Below are positions 45,003 to 53,288 of a stretch of DNA of 64,000 bases, piece after piece. The position numbers and the translations under genes are program-made. The notes beneath the pieces are model-generated. The model made no database searches, was not told the origin of the DNA, and was given only the letters and a program-made list of their open reading frames with translations. Location of the stretch: the NCBI GenBank assembly GCA_034431315.1, contig DAOUDK010000049.1, positions 1 to 64,000 on the forward strand, in the 5' to 3' direction. Numbering within the stretch: position 1 is the stretch's first letter; each line of letters starts with the position of its first letter. The DNA is from JAUWOY01 sp034431315 (GTDB taxonomy: Bacteria; Chloroflexota; Anaerolineae; VGOG01).

Positions 45003-45308
45003 ATGGAACGATTTGAGGAATTGCGAGAAAAGATTCTGCCTGTGCTGTTGCCCTGCGGGGTCAAGCGGATCGCCCTATTTGGATCGGTGGTCAGAGGGGA
45101 AGATGCGCCGGAAAGCGACATTGATATTCTGGTGACACTGAAACCCCGGTCCGAAAGACCTCCGCTGGGGCTTTTCAAATGGATAGGGTTGGAAGAGGAG
45201 CTGAGCGAGAAATTGAGTCGCAAGGTTGATCTCATAAGTGAAGATGGTCTCAGTCCTTATATTCGTCCTTACGTGGATAGAGAGAAGGTGATTTTATATG
45301 AAGAGTGA
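45003..45308 (+). CDS. MntA-type nucleotidyltransferase antitoxin
   Basis: 101 residues. Minimal nucleotidyltransferase motif 'LFGSVVRGEDAPESDIDILV' (about 25-44), GSX10DXD with a later Asp in 'KVDLISEDG'. In known MntA/HepT systems this protein AMPylates the HepT toxin on tyrosine. It overlaps the HepT-like gene by 11 nt and lies 4 bp after acpS. Confidence 0.88.
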   Translation: MERFEELREKILPVLLPCGVKRIALFGSVVRGEDAPESDIDILVTLKPRSERPPLGLFKWIGLEEELSEKLSRKVDLISEDGLSPYIRPYVDREKVILYEE

Positions 45309-45654
45309 TGCCGTTTTCCTGCACCATATCTCGGATGCCATACATCGTATAGAGCAATACCTGGCTGGTGTTTCCTATGATCGCTTTCTGCAAGACACTC
45401 TTTTGCAAGATGGGGTCGTTCGCCAGATGGAGATAATCGGTGAAGCTGCGAGAAATGTTTCCAAAGACTTGCAGAACGCTCATCCAGAACTCCCCTGGGG
45501 CAAAATGATTGGGATAAGAAACATACTGATTCACGCTTACTTCCGGGTTGACCTTTTCATTGTATGGGATACAACTCAATCTGATCTCCCGCGCTTGAAG
45601 CAGCAAGTTGAGCAGCTTCTTGAGGAGATGGGTGAAAACGTCAGTAAAGAGTAG
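45298..45654 (+). CDS. HepT-like (DUF86) toxin
   Basis: 118 residues, all-helical HEPN fold. RX4HXY RNase motif in 'RNILIHAYFRVD' (about 83-94) and 'RQMEIIGEAARNVSKDLQNA' before it. It is the probable RNase toxin partner of the adjacent MntA-like protein. The tyrosine in the motif is the known AMPylation site in the family. Confidence 0.9.
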   Translation: MKSDAVFLHHISDAIHRIEQYLAGVSYDRFLQDTLLQDGVVRQMEIIGEAARNVSKDLQNAHPELPWGKMIGIRNILIHAYFRVDLFIVWDTTQSDLPRLKQQVEQLLEEMGENVSKE

Positions 45655-45750
45655 AGGCAGAGAAGCCGATCAACTGTTTCTGCTGCTTGATCAGCATATT
45701 GCAGTTGAGTGGCCATCAACCGACTTTGACTAACAGGAGGTAAACAAAAC

Positions 45751-46740
45751 ATGAAAAAGAAAGGACGAGTTTTCTCAGGTGCGCGGCCCACGGGTCGCCA
45801 GCATCTGGGCAATTACCTGGGCGCTATCAAAAATTACGTGGCCCTGCAGGATGAGTACGACTGCGTCTACTGCGTGGTTGACCTGCACGCCCTGACCACC
45901 CTGAAGGATACCGAGTACCTCAGGGCACACACCTACGAGATGGTGCTGGACTGGCTGGCGGCGGGGATGGATCCGGAGAGGGGCACCATCATCTTCGTCC
46001 AGTCCCACGTGCCCCAGGTGACAGAGCTGCACACCATCCTCTCTATGGTCACGCCCATGGGCTGGCTGGCAAGGCTTCCCACCTTCAAAGAGAAGGTGCG
46101 CCAGCAGCCCGATAACGTGAACTACGGCCTGCTGGGATACCCGGTGCTGATGGCCGCCGACATCGCCCTCTACAAGGCCGACGTGGTGCCCGTGGGCGAC
46201 GACCAGGCTCCTCACCTGGAATTCACCCGCGAGATCGTGCGCCGCTTCAACCACCACTTCGGGGATATCCTCATTGAGCCCCAGATGAAACTGACCGATG
46301 TCCCTCGCGTGCTTGGCACCGACGGGGTCAACAAGATGAGCAAGTCCCTGAACAACCACATCGAGTTGGCCGCCTCGCCTGAGGAGATCCTGAAGCGAGT
46401 GATGACCATGGTCACCGATCCCGCCCGTCAATATCGCACCGACCTCGGCCATCCTGAAGTCTGCAACGTCTACCATTTGCACAAACATTTCCTGCCCGAC
46501 CCTGAGGCCATCGTCCAAATCGAGGCCGACTGTCGCAGCGCGGCCATCGGTTGTGTGGAGCACAAAAAGTGGTTCGCCAGGGACCTGGCCGATCACTTCG
46601 CTCCCTTCCGGGCCCGTCGGGCAGAGCTGGCCGCTGATCCCGACCACGTCTGGGAGGTGCTGGCCGACGGGGCTGCCCGTGCTCGCGTCATCGCCGCCGA
46701 GACCCTGGCCGAGGTGAAGGATAAGATCGGCCTGCCGTAA
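45751..46740 (+). CDS. trpS: Tryptophanyl-tRNA synthetase
   Basis: 329 residues, AGGAGG upstream. Class I signatures: HIGH-like 'GARPTGRQHLGNYLGAI' (about 10-26), 'PVGDDQAPHLEFTREIVRRF' and the KMSKS loop 'DGVNKMSKSLNNHIEL' (about 190-205). Full length for the bacterial enzyme. Two small membrane or secreted protein genes follow in the same direction. Confidence 0.95.
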   Translation: MKKKGRVFSGARPTGRQHLGNYLGAIKNYVALQDEYDCVYCVVDLHALTTLKDTEYLRAHTYEMVLDWLAAGMDPERGTIIFVQSHVPQVTELHTILSMVTPMGWLARLPTFKEKVRQQPDNVNYGLLGYPVLMAADIALYKADVVPVGDDQAPHLEFTREIVRRFNHHFGDILIEPQMKLTDVPRVLGTDGVNKMSKSLNNHIELAASPEEILKRVMTMVTDPARQYRTDLGHPEVCNVYHLHKHFLPDPEAIVQIEADCRSAAIGCVEHKKWFARDLADHFAPFRARRAELAADPDHVWEVLADGAARARVIAAETLAEVKDKIGLP

Positions 46741-46755
46741 GGAGAGAGGTCCTCA

Positions 46756-46938
46756 ATGAAGCGATTGAGCAACTGCCTGACCGTCCTGGGAATCTGGGTG
46801 TTGGCCTCGCTCCTGGCCATCGCCTACATTGGCAGCCATCCTTACCTTGGCCTGGGGATTGCCGTCCTGGGCGGGATAGCCTTTGGCGTCGCCGCCTTCC
46901 TGAGCTATGAGGCGGAGCAACGTGGCGATAAAGACTGA
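46756..46938 (+). CDS. Small two-helix membrane protein
   Basis: 60 residues with AAGGAGAG upstream of the ATG. Two hydrophobic helices ('LTVLGIWVLASLLAIAYIG' and 'LGLGIAVLGGIAFGVAAFL') with a short charged tail. No family recognised. It is 15 bp after trpS and probably co-transcribed. Confidence 0.65.
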   Translation: MKRLSNCLTVLGIWVLASLLAIAYIGSHPYLGLGIAVLGGIAFGVAAFLSYEAEQRGDKD

Positions 46939-46965
46939 CATTTACAAGCAAAGACTGGAGGGCGG

Positions 46966-47439
46966 ATGTTGGTAGCCGGCAGGTTAGTAATTGTAGCAGC
47001 AGTGTTGTCCCTTATCTGGCCCCTGGCGGTCGCGGCTGAGGAACCCACCCCTGCTGCCAGCGTGGTGGTCGTAGAGTGGACGACCGAGAGCGAAGTTGAC
47101 ATGGCGGGCTTCAACCTCTACCGCAGCGACAGCCCCGCTGGCCCCTACGTGAAAGTGAATGCCACCCTCATCCCCGGCGCACTCGATCCCCTCCTGGGCG
47201 GCAAATACGCCTACACCGACACCAACGTGGTAGCCGGCCGCACCTACTACTACAAGCTGGAGGATGTGGAGTTGGACGGCACCACCACCCTGCACGGGCC
47301 GATAGAGGTGGTGGCTGAGGCGAGCAGTCCCCCTGCCTTCGCCAACCTCGTGGCTTGGTGGCCTCTCGCCGTGCTGATTGTCGTCCTGGCCTTGGGCGGC
47401 GCGATCTTGGCGCTGCGGCGCGGTCGTGGGGGGCGGTGA
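46966..47439 (+). CDS. Secreted fibronectin-type-III-like protein with C-terminal anchor
   Basis: 157 residues. Signal peptide (about 1-25), one FN3-like domain (about 32-118: 'VEWTTESEVDMAGFNLYRSD', 'YAYTDTNVVAGRTYYYKLED') and a C-terminal transmembrane helix followed by 'RRGRGGR'. The anchor layout is a short helix plus an Arg tail, as in proteins processed by sortase-like or rhombosortase-like systems, but no specific motif is seen. A cell-surface role is inferred. Confidence 0.68.
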   Translation: MLVAGRLVIVAAVLSLIWPLAVAAEEPTPAASVVVVEWTTESEVDMAGFNLYRSDSPAGPYVKVNATLIPGALDPLLGGKYAYTDTNVVAGRTYYYKLEDVELDGTTTLHGPIEVVAEASSPPAFANLVAWWPLAVLIVVLALGGAILALRRGRGGR

Positions 47440-47458
47440 TTTTCGGGCGGGATTGACC

Positions 47459-47487
47459 TTGACATTCTGCACTTCACGGGATATAAT
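47459..47487 (+). promoter_or_regulatory. Perfect consensus sigma-70 promoter
   Basis: TTGACA, 17-bp spacer, TATAAT. It drives the G8-like surface protein at 47626 through a leader of about 130 nt. The leader contains a readable but start-less stretch ending in a stop, possibly a leftover of another gene. Confidence 0.85.
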
Positions 47488-47625
47488 TACCATGCTTCTT
47501 TCGTCTTTTGTCAAAGGTCCACAAGATCGAGGGGGAATCCTTCGGCGAGATCGTCGAGCAGCTTTTTGGAGCGATAGGTGGGAAGCTGGTTACGTTCTGT
47601 CTCCGGACATGAAGTGGGTGCGATC

Positions 47626-49389
47626 ATGAAACACAAGCAGATCTCGATGCTGGTGAGAGTGGTGCTGGTGGTTGGGCTGGCCATGCTCTACACCACGCCA
47701 AAGCCAGCGCTGGCGGCGACTATCACGAGTGCGCAGAGTGGCAACTGGAGTTTAGCCTCCACATGGGTTGACGGTGTGGTGCCCCAAGCAGACGACCATG
47801 TGGTCATTGCCAGTGACCACACGGTTACCGTTGATACTAACACCGCCAACCTTGCTAGTATCACCGTGAATGGCACCTTGAGATTCGACGACACCGGCAC
47901 GGGAAGATCCATGACGGTGACTGGGGACGTGACGATCAACAGCGGCGGTACGCTTGACGTGGCGACAGGTGGCAGCGACACGACGCATTCGCTGACAATT
48001 GGCGGCGATCTGACCAATGACGGCACGTTTGATTGTTGGCCTGCCGCCAGTCGTATCATCAACGTCACGTTCAACGGCTCCAGTGGCACACAGGTCTCCG
48101 GCAGCACGACGTTCTACAACCTGACACTCGACAACAGCGGCGCGACGACGAACTTCGGCACTAGTTCGACCACCATTGCAAATACTTTGGACGCGAAAGC
48201 CGGCACAATGAGTGCTGGCACCTCGACGATCACCTTCACCGGTGCGGCTAGCTCGATCACCGGTACTAATGCCAAGAGGTTCTACAACCTGGTGATTGAT
48301 AGCGAAGCTAACATTACCAACTTGAGCGGTGGCAGCCTCGAAATCGGTCACGACTTCACCAACAATGGAACCTTCACGTCCGATAGAACCACAACTTTCA
48401 CTAACGACTCCACAAGCCATAGCCTCTCTGGTAGTGGCACCACGAGCTTTGGTAGCATTACGATCCGAAGTTCGACCACCGTCAATGCCGGATCACACAA
48501 TTTTACTCTCACTGGTTCCAGTTTCACCGTCTATGGCATCTTCAATGGCGGCACAGCCACTGTCACATTCGACGGCTCGACCACCCTCGCCCTCGGCGTT
48601 AGCGGAGCAATGAATTTCAATAGCTTGACCATCAACAACAGTAAGAGCCTGACCGCACCCTCGAACCTTAACATCAACCTAGCCGGCAACTTCACTGACA
48701 ACAACACCAGCAGCAGCGGGTTCACCCACAACAATGGCACTGTTACGTTCAATGGCGGAACCACACAGAACTTGACGCTCAACGTTTCAACCACGTTCAA
48801 CAACCTGACGGTCAACAGCGGTGTCATCCTGGTGGAGACCGTGTCCGCCGACAACGCCACGGTGAGTGACACGCTGACCAACAGCGGCACTATTCGGAAA
48901 TCGCAGTCTGTGTCGGAAGCTGGCTCCAAGACATTCGGTCTGACTGGCGTGACCCTCAACGTTACTACCCAAGGATCGCTATCCAACCTTCAAGTTGACC
49001 GCATTGACTCCAACCATGCAAATGCCACGAGCTATCAACAGACTGGCAAGCACTGGGCGATCACGCCAACCGGCAATAGCTTCACCGTAGACATTACTTT
49101 GCCGCACAATAACCTGTCGGACCCCTCTGCCTGCCGCTACACAGGCACTGGCTGGAGTTGTGGCCGCACCTCATTCACTTCAAGTACGGTCACACGGTCA
49201 AGTGTGACTGAATTGTCCGACTGGGCCGTGGGTGACGGGGTTCCCACCTCCGTCACCCTCTCCTCCCTCACCGCCCGCTCACCCACTTCCCAAGCCACCT
49301 TCTTCCGCTGGCAATGGCTGGCGCTGGCGGGTGCGGTTGGGCTAGTACTTGGTGGGGGTGCTGCAGTGAGGAGATGGCTTGGGCGATAG
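47626..49389 (+). CDS. Secreted Thr/Ser/Asn-rich beta-helix surface protein (G8-like)
   Basis: 587 residues from MKHKQIS. A signal peptide is followed by a G8-like opening 'AQSGNWSLASTWVDGVVPQA' and many short strand repeats ('TVNGTLRFDD', 'NNGTFTSDRTTTFTND', 'LTLDNSGATTN', 'FNNLTVNSGV'), typical of right-handed beta-helix surface proteins. C-terminal membrane helix with 'RRWLGR' tail. The low-Cys, Asn/Thr-rich composition suggests an exposed or adhesive protein. The ligand is unknown. The start is set by the context after a perfect promoter. Confidence 0.75.
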   Translation: MKHKQISMLVRVVLVVGLAMLYTTPKPALAATITSAQSGNWSLASTWVDGVVPQADDHVVIASDHTVTVDTNTANLASITVNGTLRFDDTGTGRSMTVTGDVTINSGGTLDVATGGSDTTHSLTIGGDLTNDGTFDCWPAASRIINVTFNGSSGTQVSGSTTFYNLTLDNSGATTNFGTSSTTIANTLDAKAGTMSAGTSTITFTGAASSITGTNAKRFYNLVIDSEANITNLSGGSLEIGHDFTNNGTFTSDRTTTFTNDSTSHSLSGSGTTSFGSITIRSSTTVNAGSHNFTLTGSSFTVYGIFNGGTATVTFDGSTTLALGVSGAMNFNSLTINNSKSLTAPSNLNINLAGNFTDNNTSSSGFTHNNGTVTFNGGTTQNLTLNVSTTFNNLTVNSGVILVETVSADNATVSDTLTNSGTIRKSQSVSEAGSKTFGLTGVTLNVTTQGSLSNLQVDRIDSNHANATSYQQTGKHWAITPTGNSFTVDITLPHNNLSDPSACRYTGTGWSCGRTSFTSSTVTRSSVTELSDWAVGDGVPTSVTLSSLTARSPTSQATFFRWQWLALAGAVGLVLGGGAAVRRWLGR

Positions 49390-49468
49390 AGAGGTCTCCA
49401 CTCAACCGATATGGAAGAGGAGGAGAAAGTCCTGCCCCGCGCTGGAGTTCAGACAATGGAGTTGGGGT

Positions 49469-49750
49469 ATGAAGATAAAGCCGATTCCTACATTCACCTC
49501 TGAAGAAGAGGAGCGAGAATTCTGGGCTAACCACGACGCTACAGATTTCATTGACTTCTCTGAAGCCAGGCGGGCGCTTATGCCTAACCTCAGACCCACT
49601 CTGAAAACGGTCTCGATTCGACTCCCAGAGTCTCTCCTTGAGTCAATTAGAGTTCTAGCCCACAAGAGAGACGTACCATATCAATCTTTGATGAAGATGC
49701 TTTTGGCGGAGGGGATTGAGCGGGAGCTATACGTACAGAGGGAACAGTGA
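49469..49750 (+). CDS. BrnA/CopG-like antitoxin, partner not adjacent
   Basis: 93 residues from MKIKPIPTF. 'TSEEEEREFWANHDATDFID' then a ribbon-helix-helix 'LKTVSIRLPESLLESIRVLA' with 'YQSLMKMLLAEGIERELY', typical for CopG-type antitoxins of BrnT or RelE-like toxins. No toxin gene is directly upstream or downstream in the usual position. It opens the TA-rich island. Confidence 0.78.
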   Translation: MKIKPIPTFTSEEEEREFWANHDATDFIDFSEARRALMPNLRPTLKTVSIRLPESLLESIRVLAHKRDVPYQSLMKMLLAEGIERELYVQREQ

Positions 49751-49816
49751 GATAGGCATGGGGAATAACACCCCAAGTGGCGTCCTGTGGCCAGCAAATA
49801 GGAAGAGAAAAGTGAA

Positions 49817-50038
49817 ATGCAAACCTATCGGATAGAAACCATTATCTCGCAGAATCGCGTACTCACCATTCGCGGTGTGCCTTTCCGCGCTGGTGAAAAG
49901 GTAGAAGTTATCATTTTCAGCTATCCCCGTAAACGGGAAAGGGTAGAACGCTATCCTCTACGTGGCAAACCGATTCGCTACATTGCTCCGTTCGATAGCG
50001 TTGCTGAAAACGACTGGACCGTGTGGATTGGAAGTTGA
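49817..50038 (+). CDS. Small antitoxin-like protein, orphan
   Basis: 73 residues, AAGAGAAAAG upstream. 'YRIETIISQNRVLTIRGVPF' resembles an AbrB-like strand, then 'GEKVEVIIFSYPRKRERVER', and a tail 'YPLRGKPIRYIAPFDSVAEN' followed by 'DWTVWIG'. Proteins of this layout are typically encoded just before PIN-domain toxins. Here the next gene is a BrnT-like toxin instead, so the original partner appears lost. The assignment is by resemblance. Confidence 0.6.
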   Translation: MQTYRIETIISQNRVLTIRGVPFRAGEKVEVIIFSYPRKRERVERYPLRGKPIRYIAPFDSVAENDWTVWIGS

Positions 50039-50094
50039 TTTCTCAAAGAGGCGTAACGATTCCGCCAACGGCGTGAGGCTAGAGCGCTCCCCAT

Positions 50095-50148
50095 CACTCG
50101 GAAGTCAAAGACAGCCTCTGCGAACCGATCCGAAAGCAGCTCGGACTC
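50095..50148 (+). pseudogene. hicA-like 3'-end remnant, copy 1
   Basis: Translates as 'HSEVKDSLCEPIRKQLGLN', matching the C-terminal helix region of HicA-type toxins. No start or N-terminal part is present. The BrnT-like start codon follows directly. Confidence 0.6.
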
Positions 50149-50149
50149 A

Positions 50150-50434
50150 ATGGAATTCTTGTTTGAATGGGACGAAGAAAAAGCCAAAAGCAACCTGAAA
50201 AGGCATAAGGTCAGTTTTGAAGAAGGCGTGACCATTTTCCACGATCTGTTCGTAGCAACCATGCCTGACCCTGACCATTCAGAGGAGGAGCAACGCTATA
50301 CCAGCAGCGGCCTCTCTGTGAAAGGCCGCTTGCTTGTCGTCGTCCATACTGAGCGCGGGGATAAAACGCGCATCATTAGTTGCCGCAAGGCAACTCCAAC
50401 CGAACGGAGAATCTATGAAGAAGGCGACTACTGA
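50150..50434 (+). CDS. BrnT-family toxin
   Basis: 94 residues. 'FEWDEEKAKSNLKRHKVSFE' (about 5-24), 'FVATMPDPDHSEEEQRY', 'GRLLVVVHTERGDKTRIISC' and 'RKATPTERRIYEEGDY' are the BrnT (DUF497) signature, a RelE-fold RNase. It overlaps the downstream antitoxin gene by 20 nt. Confidence 0.9.
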   Translation: MEFLFEWDEEKAKSNLKRHKVSFEEGVTIFHDLFVATMPDPDHSEEEQRYTSSGLSVKGRLLVVVHTERGDKTRIISCRKATPTERRIYEEGDY

Positions 50435-50720
50435 GCTATTGAAAACCGCAGAGGACGAAATGCGTCCCGAATATGACTTTCGGGGAGCAGTGCGTGGGAA
50501 GTACTACAAACCCTTGCATGAAGGATATACCGTGCACGTCCACAGGGCGGATGGCACAACTATTGTACAGCACTTCAAACTGGAAGAAGGCACGGTTATG
50601 CTTCAACCCGATGTGCGAGCGTATTTTCCCGACTCCGAAGCCGTCAACACCGCGTTGCGCTCTTTGATTACTTTGATGGCGCAAATGCCCAGTGAAAGCT
50701 CAAAAAGGCGCACGGCGTAA
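50415..50720 (+). CDS. Antitoxin partner of BrnT-like toxin
   Basis: 101 residues. 'EDEMRPEYDFRGAVRGKYYK' (about 14-33), 'VHRADGTTIVQHFKLEEGTV' and 'PDVRAYFPDSEAVNTALRSL'. The MRPEYDF...VRGKYY layout is common for proteins encoded right after BrnT/DUF497 toxins. A related antitoxin reappears at 54024, fused to a BrnT start. Confidence 0.72.
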   Translation: MKKATTELLKTAEDEMRPEYDFRGAVRGKYYKPLHEGYTVHVHRADGTTIVQHFKLEEGTVMLQPDVRAYFPDSEAVNTALRSLITLMAQMPSESSKRRTA

Positions 50721-50791
50721 GCAGCAGCGGTCGGTCGGCTAAAGGCAAAGAATCATCACATCGGGCGTGCCGTTGTGGGGGCCTGAGCCTT

Positions 50792-50860
50792 CCCCGCCAT
50801 TCGGAAATCAAAGACAGACTCTGCGAACTGATCCGAAAACAGCTTGGCCTCAAAGGAGCG
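50792..50860 (+). pseudogene. hicA-like 3'-end remnant, copy 2
   Basis: Translates as 'PRHSEIKDRLCELIRKQLGL'. Only the C-terminal part of a HicA-like protein is left. Confidence 0.65.
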
Positions 50861-50921
50861 GCACAATTGGGAGTGGCTCTGGATGTGGCTAGTGGAGCAT
50901 GTAGTTTAAGAGGTGAGATCT

Positions 50922-51146
50922 ATGCAAGCAGTAGCGATTCCTCAAATCACCGAACGTTTGCAAAAACTACCGGCCGACAAACTTAACGTCGTATATGACT
51001 TCGTCTCCTACTTACTAGAGCGACAAACTGCGCGGACACCGCCCGAGAGATTTTCAGAGGCCTTTCAAACCATGTTGGCGTCCGAGGCCGTTCTCCGACG
51101 CGACTGGGATCGCCCGGAAGAGGATGAGGCATGGGCAAGTTTGTGA
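50922..51146 (+). CDS. Antitoxin-like protein paired with MazF/PemK-type toxin
   Basis: About 74 residues from MQAVAIPQI. 'ITERLQKLPADKLNVVYDFV' and 'SYLLERQT' resemble DUF2281-type antitoxin N-termini; the acidic tail 'DWDRPEEDEAW' would bind the toxin. It overlaps the PemK-like gene by 16 nt. GAGGTGAG lies upstream of the ATG. Confidence 0.75.
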   Translation: MQAVAIPQITERLQKLPADKLNVVYDFVSYLLERQTARTPPERFSEAFQTMLASEAVLRRDWDRPEEDEAWASL

Positions 51147-51463
51147 AAGGTGACGTTGTCGTCGCCCCGTTCCCTTTTTCGGACTCGAGTGCGGCTAAGA
51201 GACGGCCAGCATTAGTCATTGCCGCGCTTACCGGCGATGACGTGATCTTGTGCCAGATCACCAGCAAGTCTGTGGCGGATAGCTACGCTATCCCTATCAC
51301 GAGTACCGACTTCGCGACCGGCAGCTTGTCCCAAGACAGCAATGTTCGCCCAAACCGTCTTTTTACGGCTGACGCGAACATAATCTTGTATCGTGCCGGT
51401 GTACTGACCTCCAAGAAAGTACAGGAAGTTGTGACGAAGATCATCCAGATCGTAAGCGCGTGA
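51131..51463 (+). CDS. MazF/PemK-like mRNA interferase
   Basis: 110 residues. 'KGDVVVAPFPFSDSSAAKRR' and 'PALVIAAL' (about 6-33), 'ILCQITSKSVADSYAIPI', 'SNVRPNRLFTADANII' and the C-terminal helix 'SKKVQEVVTKIIQIV'. SH3-like MazF fold; the conserved Arg and Thr/Ser active-site positions are present. A predicted sequence-specific mRNA endonuclease. Confidence 0.88.
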   Translation: MGKFVKGDVVVAPFPFSDSSAAKRRPALVIAALTGDDVILCQITSKSVADSYAIPITSTDFATGSLSQDSNVRPNRLFTADANIILYRAGVLTSKKVQEVVTKIIQIVSA

Positions 51464-51518
51464 CAGTCAGAACGTTCGAACAAATGTAACGTTGCACTCA
51501 AGCCGAGGATGATTATCA

Positions 51519-51769
51519 GTGGTCAACTGGCATCGCTTCATACCCTCTGACTTTGAATATGACTTGAACGAGACAAACTCGCTGTACATCATGTTACCTT
51601 TGACGAGGCAGTGGAATGTTTCTTCTCAGATTTTGAAGTGCGCCGTAACAAGTCCTACCGTGACCGCTACCAACTGATTGGTAGGACTTTCGGCGGGCGT
51701 AGACTCAAGATCATTTTCCAACTCAAGCCGGGAAATGTTGTTCGCATCATTACAGGGTGGCAGATATGA
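51519..51769 (+). pseudogene. Frameshifted BrnT-like toxin
   Basis: Starts at GTG with 'MVNWHRFIPSDFEYDLNETN' in one frame, then continues from about 51575 in the -1 frame with 'KLAVHHVTFDEAVECFFSDF', 'YRDRYQLIGRTFGGRRLKII' and 'VRIITGWQI', ending at TGA 51767-51769. A single-base deletion near 51573-51578 would explain it. The downstream antitoxin is intact and overlaps the stop by ATGA. Confidence 0.8.
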
Positions 51770-52062
51770 GAACAAGAGACAAGATGGAAGGAAAACTATC
51801 TCAGGAGGAAATTGACAAGAGCGTGGTGGCGCAAGCCGACGACGATTCGGCGTGGGAGAAGCCCATCCATGTACGTCGGGAGGAGTGGGCTTCATTGTCC
51901 ATCCCAGCCGAACTTGCCGCACGTGCTGCTTTTCTGGCTCGATTGCATCGCCAACCGAGTATTAACGAATGGCTGATGCACATCATCCAAGAGCGAATCG
52001 AACTGGAAGAAGCTGCTTTTGTCGGAGCAAAACGCGCCTTTGCTACAAAGGACAGCGCATAA
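51766..52062 (+). CDS. Antitoxin-like protein of the frameshifted BrnT module
   Basis: 98 residues from ATG at 51766 (ATGA overlap with the toxin remnant). 'SQEEIDKSVVAQADDDSAWE', then 'LSIPAELAARAAFLARLHRQ' and 'PSINEWLMHIIQERIELEEA', a ribbon-helix-helix-like CopG/BrnA antitoxin. As its toxin is broken, it may be a free-standing regulator or an anti-addiction module. Confidence 0.75.
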   Translation: MRTRDKMEGKLSQEEIDKSVVAQADDDSAWEKPIHVRREEWASLSIPAELAARAAFLARLHRQPSINEWLMHIIQERIELEEAAFVGAKRAFATKDSA

Positions 52063-52135
52063 CACATGCCCGCCGACCGGGCCGTGCCCTCGTCGCGGGG
52101 TGTGGTCGTTGGCCCTGAGGGTGGTTGCTGTGCAC
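52062..52135. repeat. GC-rich repeat after a TA gene, copy 1
   Basis: Begins TAACACATGCCCGCCGACCG at the end of the antitoxin gene and includes GGGTGTGGTCGTTGGCCCTG. A second copy lies at 53858-53925, also just after an antitoxin gene. Confidence 0.7.
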
Positions 52136-52180
52136 AGGCATTGCGCAGCGCGGCGGTAGGCGTCGGCAGGCTACAGCATT

Positions 52181-52300
52181 CCCTGTCACTCGAAAATCAA
52201 AGCCAGCCTCTGCGAACTGATTCGAAAACGGCAGGCTTGACATTCCTTAAGATCATTACGTGAATCCCAAGAATGGACGGAAAGCGCCGGCTTGCGGACA
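52181..52300 (+). pseudogene. hicA-like remnants, copies 3a and 3b
   Basis: 3a (52181-52240) translates as 'HSKIKASLCELIRKRQA' then stop. 3b (52254-52300) translates as 'HYVNPKNGRKAP', the middle part of the same protein type, ending in unrelated sequence. The order (tail before middle) shows partial tandem duplication. Confidence 0.65.
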
Positions 52301-52352
52301 CGCCGCTGCAATTTCAAACATCAGTCGAGTCAGGTGACGAAGGAGAGGTATT

Positions 52353-52607
52353 ATGGCTACACCTGTAAAGACAATGAGAGCATATGAAGAAGTGATCGAG
52401 TTTATCGCGACCGGTACAAGTCCAAGTAATGTCGTTGCCTTCCAGCCATCGGAGGCGGCGAAGCAGCGCGTAGCGGACTTGATCTACCGCGAGAAAACCA
52501 CAGGGCTGACTCCTGACGAAAAATCCGAGTTAGACCACTACATGCAGTTGGAACATCTCGTGCGGCTTGTGAAAGCGCGAGCGCGCCTACATCTCATCCA
52601 TGCGTAG
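52353..52607 (+). CDS. Small protein co-encoded with HNH endonuclease
   Basis: 84 residues, AAGGAGAGG upstream. Helical: 'YEEVIEFIATGTSPSNVVAF' then 'EAAKQRVADLIYREKTTGLT' and 'HYMQLEHLVRLVKARARLHL'. It overlaps the HNH gene by 8 nt. Such short partners are often seen before HNH genes in cyanobacteria and Chloroflexota. The function is unknown; an antitoxin or chaperone role is possible. Confidence 0.68.
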   Translation: MATPVKTMRAYEEVIEFIATGTSPSNVVAFQPSEAAKQRVADLIYREKTTGLTPDEKSELDHYMQLEHLVRLVKARARLHLIHA

Positions 52608-53040
52608 CTATATCAGCAACGACCTTAGGAAACTGGTTGCCGAGCGCGCTGAGTATCTGTGTGAGTATTGTCTCATTCACGAGGACGATACCCACTTCGG
52701 ATGTCAAGTAGATCACATCATCAGTGTGAAGCACGGCGGTCCTACAACAGCAGGAAACCTAGCGTATGCCTGTGTTTTTTGTAATCGCCAGAAGGGCAGC
52801 GATGTCGGGTCTATCGTATGGGAGACAGACGAGTTTACTCGGTTCTTCAACCCACGTACTGATCGTTGGGCTGATCACTTTCAACTCGATGGAGTTATCA
52901 TCAAACCGCTTACGAGAATGGGCGAGGTCACGGTCCGAATCCTGGGTTTCAATGATAGCAACCGACTTTTGGAACGGCAGGAATTGATAGATTTGGGAAG
53001 GTATCCACCAGCACCCGCGCTGAAGTATATGGTGAAGTAA
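52600..53040 (+). CDS. HNH endonuclease
   Basis: 146 residues. Zinc/HNH motif: 'CEYCLIHEDDTHFGCQVDHI' then 'ISVKHGGPTTAGNLAYACVF' and 'CNRQKGSD' (about 20-67), i.e. CxxC, DHI, H, N and CxxC as in HNH_5/HNH_4 proteins. It probably cleaves DNA. Together with the 84-residue partner it may be a defence or TA-like pair. It is not a homing intron protein: no intron context is seen. Confidence 0.85.
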   Translation: MRSYISNDLRKLVAERAEYLCEYCLIHEDDTHFGCQVDHIISVKHGGPTTAGNLAYACVFCNRQKGSDVGSIVWETDEFTRFFNPRTDRWADHFQLDGVIIKPLTRMGEVTVRILGFNDSNRLLERQELIDLGRYPPAPALKYMVK

Positions 53041-53043
53041 ACT

Positions 53044-53265
53044 TGCAAACTGATCCGAAAACAGCCTGAAACGGCATGACAAGAAACACGACTTATGCAT
53101 AAATCCCAAGAACGGACGGAAAGCCCCAGTGCCCCGCCATTCGGAAGTCAAAGATAGCCTCTGCGAACTGATTCGAAAACGGCAGGCTTGACATTACAGA
53201 AGAAGCGGCTATCATTACGTGAATCCCAACAACGGGCGGAAAGCACCAGTTAGTGGTCATGCGTC
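53044..53265 (+). pseudogene. hicA-like remnants, copies 4a-4c
   Basis: 4a (about 53044-53070) is a short piece of the tail. 4b (53099-53191) is the longest: 'INPKNGRKAPVPRHSEVKDS' continuing 'LCELIRKRQA' and stop. 4c (53207-53265) reads 'GYHYVNPNNGRKAPV' and then runs into the next gene. Together they give a near-complete C-terminal half of a HicA-type toxin. Confidence 0.7.
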
Positions 53266-53288
53266 GCAACACCGAGAGGCATGAGTAC

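Noticed and set aside
47494..47625. A short readable stretch ('KVHKIEGESFGEIVEQLF') in the leader of the surface-protein gene
   Set aside because: It has no start codon in a suitable place and ends at a stop before the gene. It is probably a gene leftover or chance reading, too short to call.
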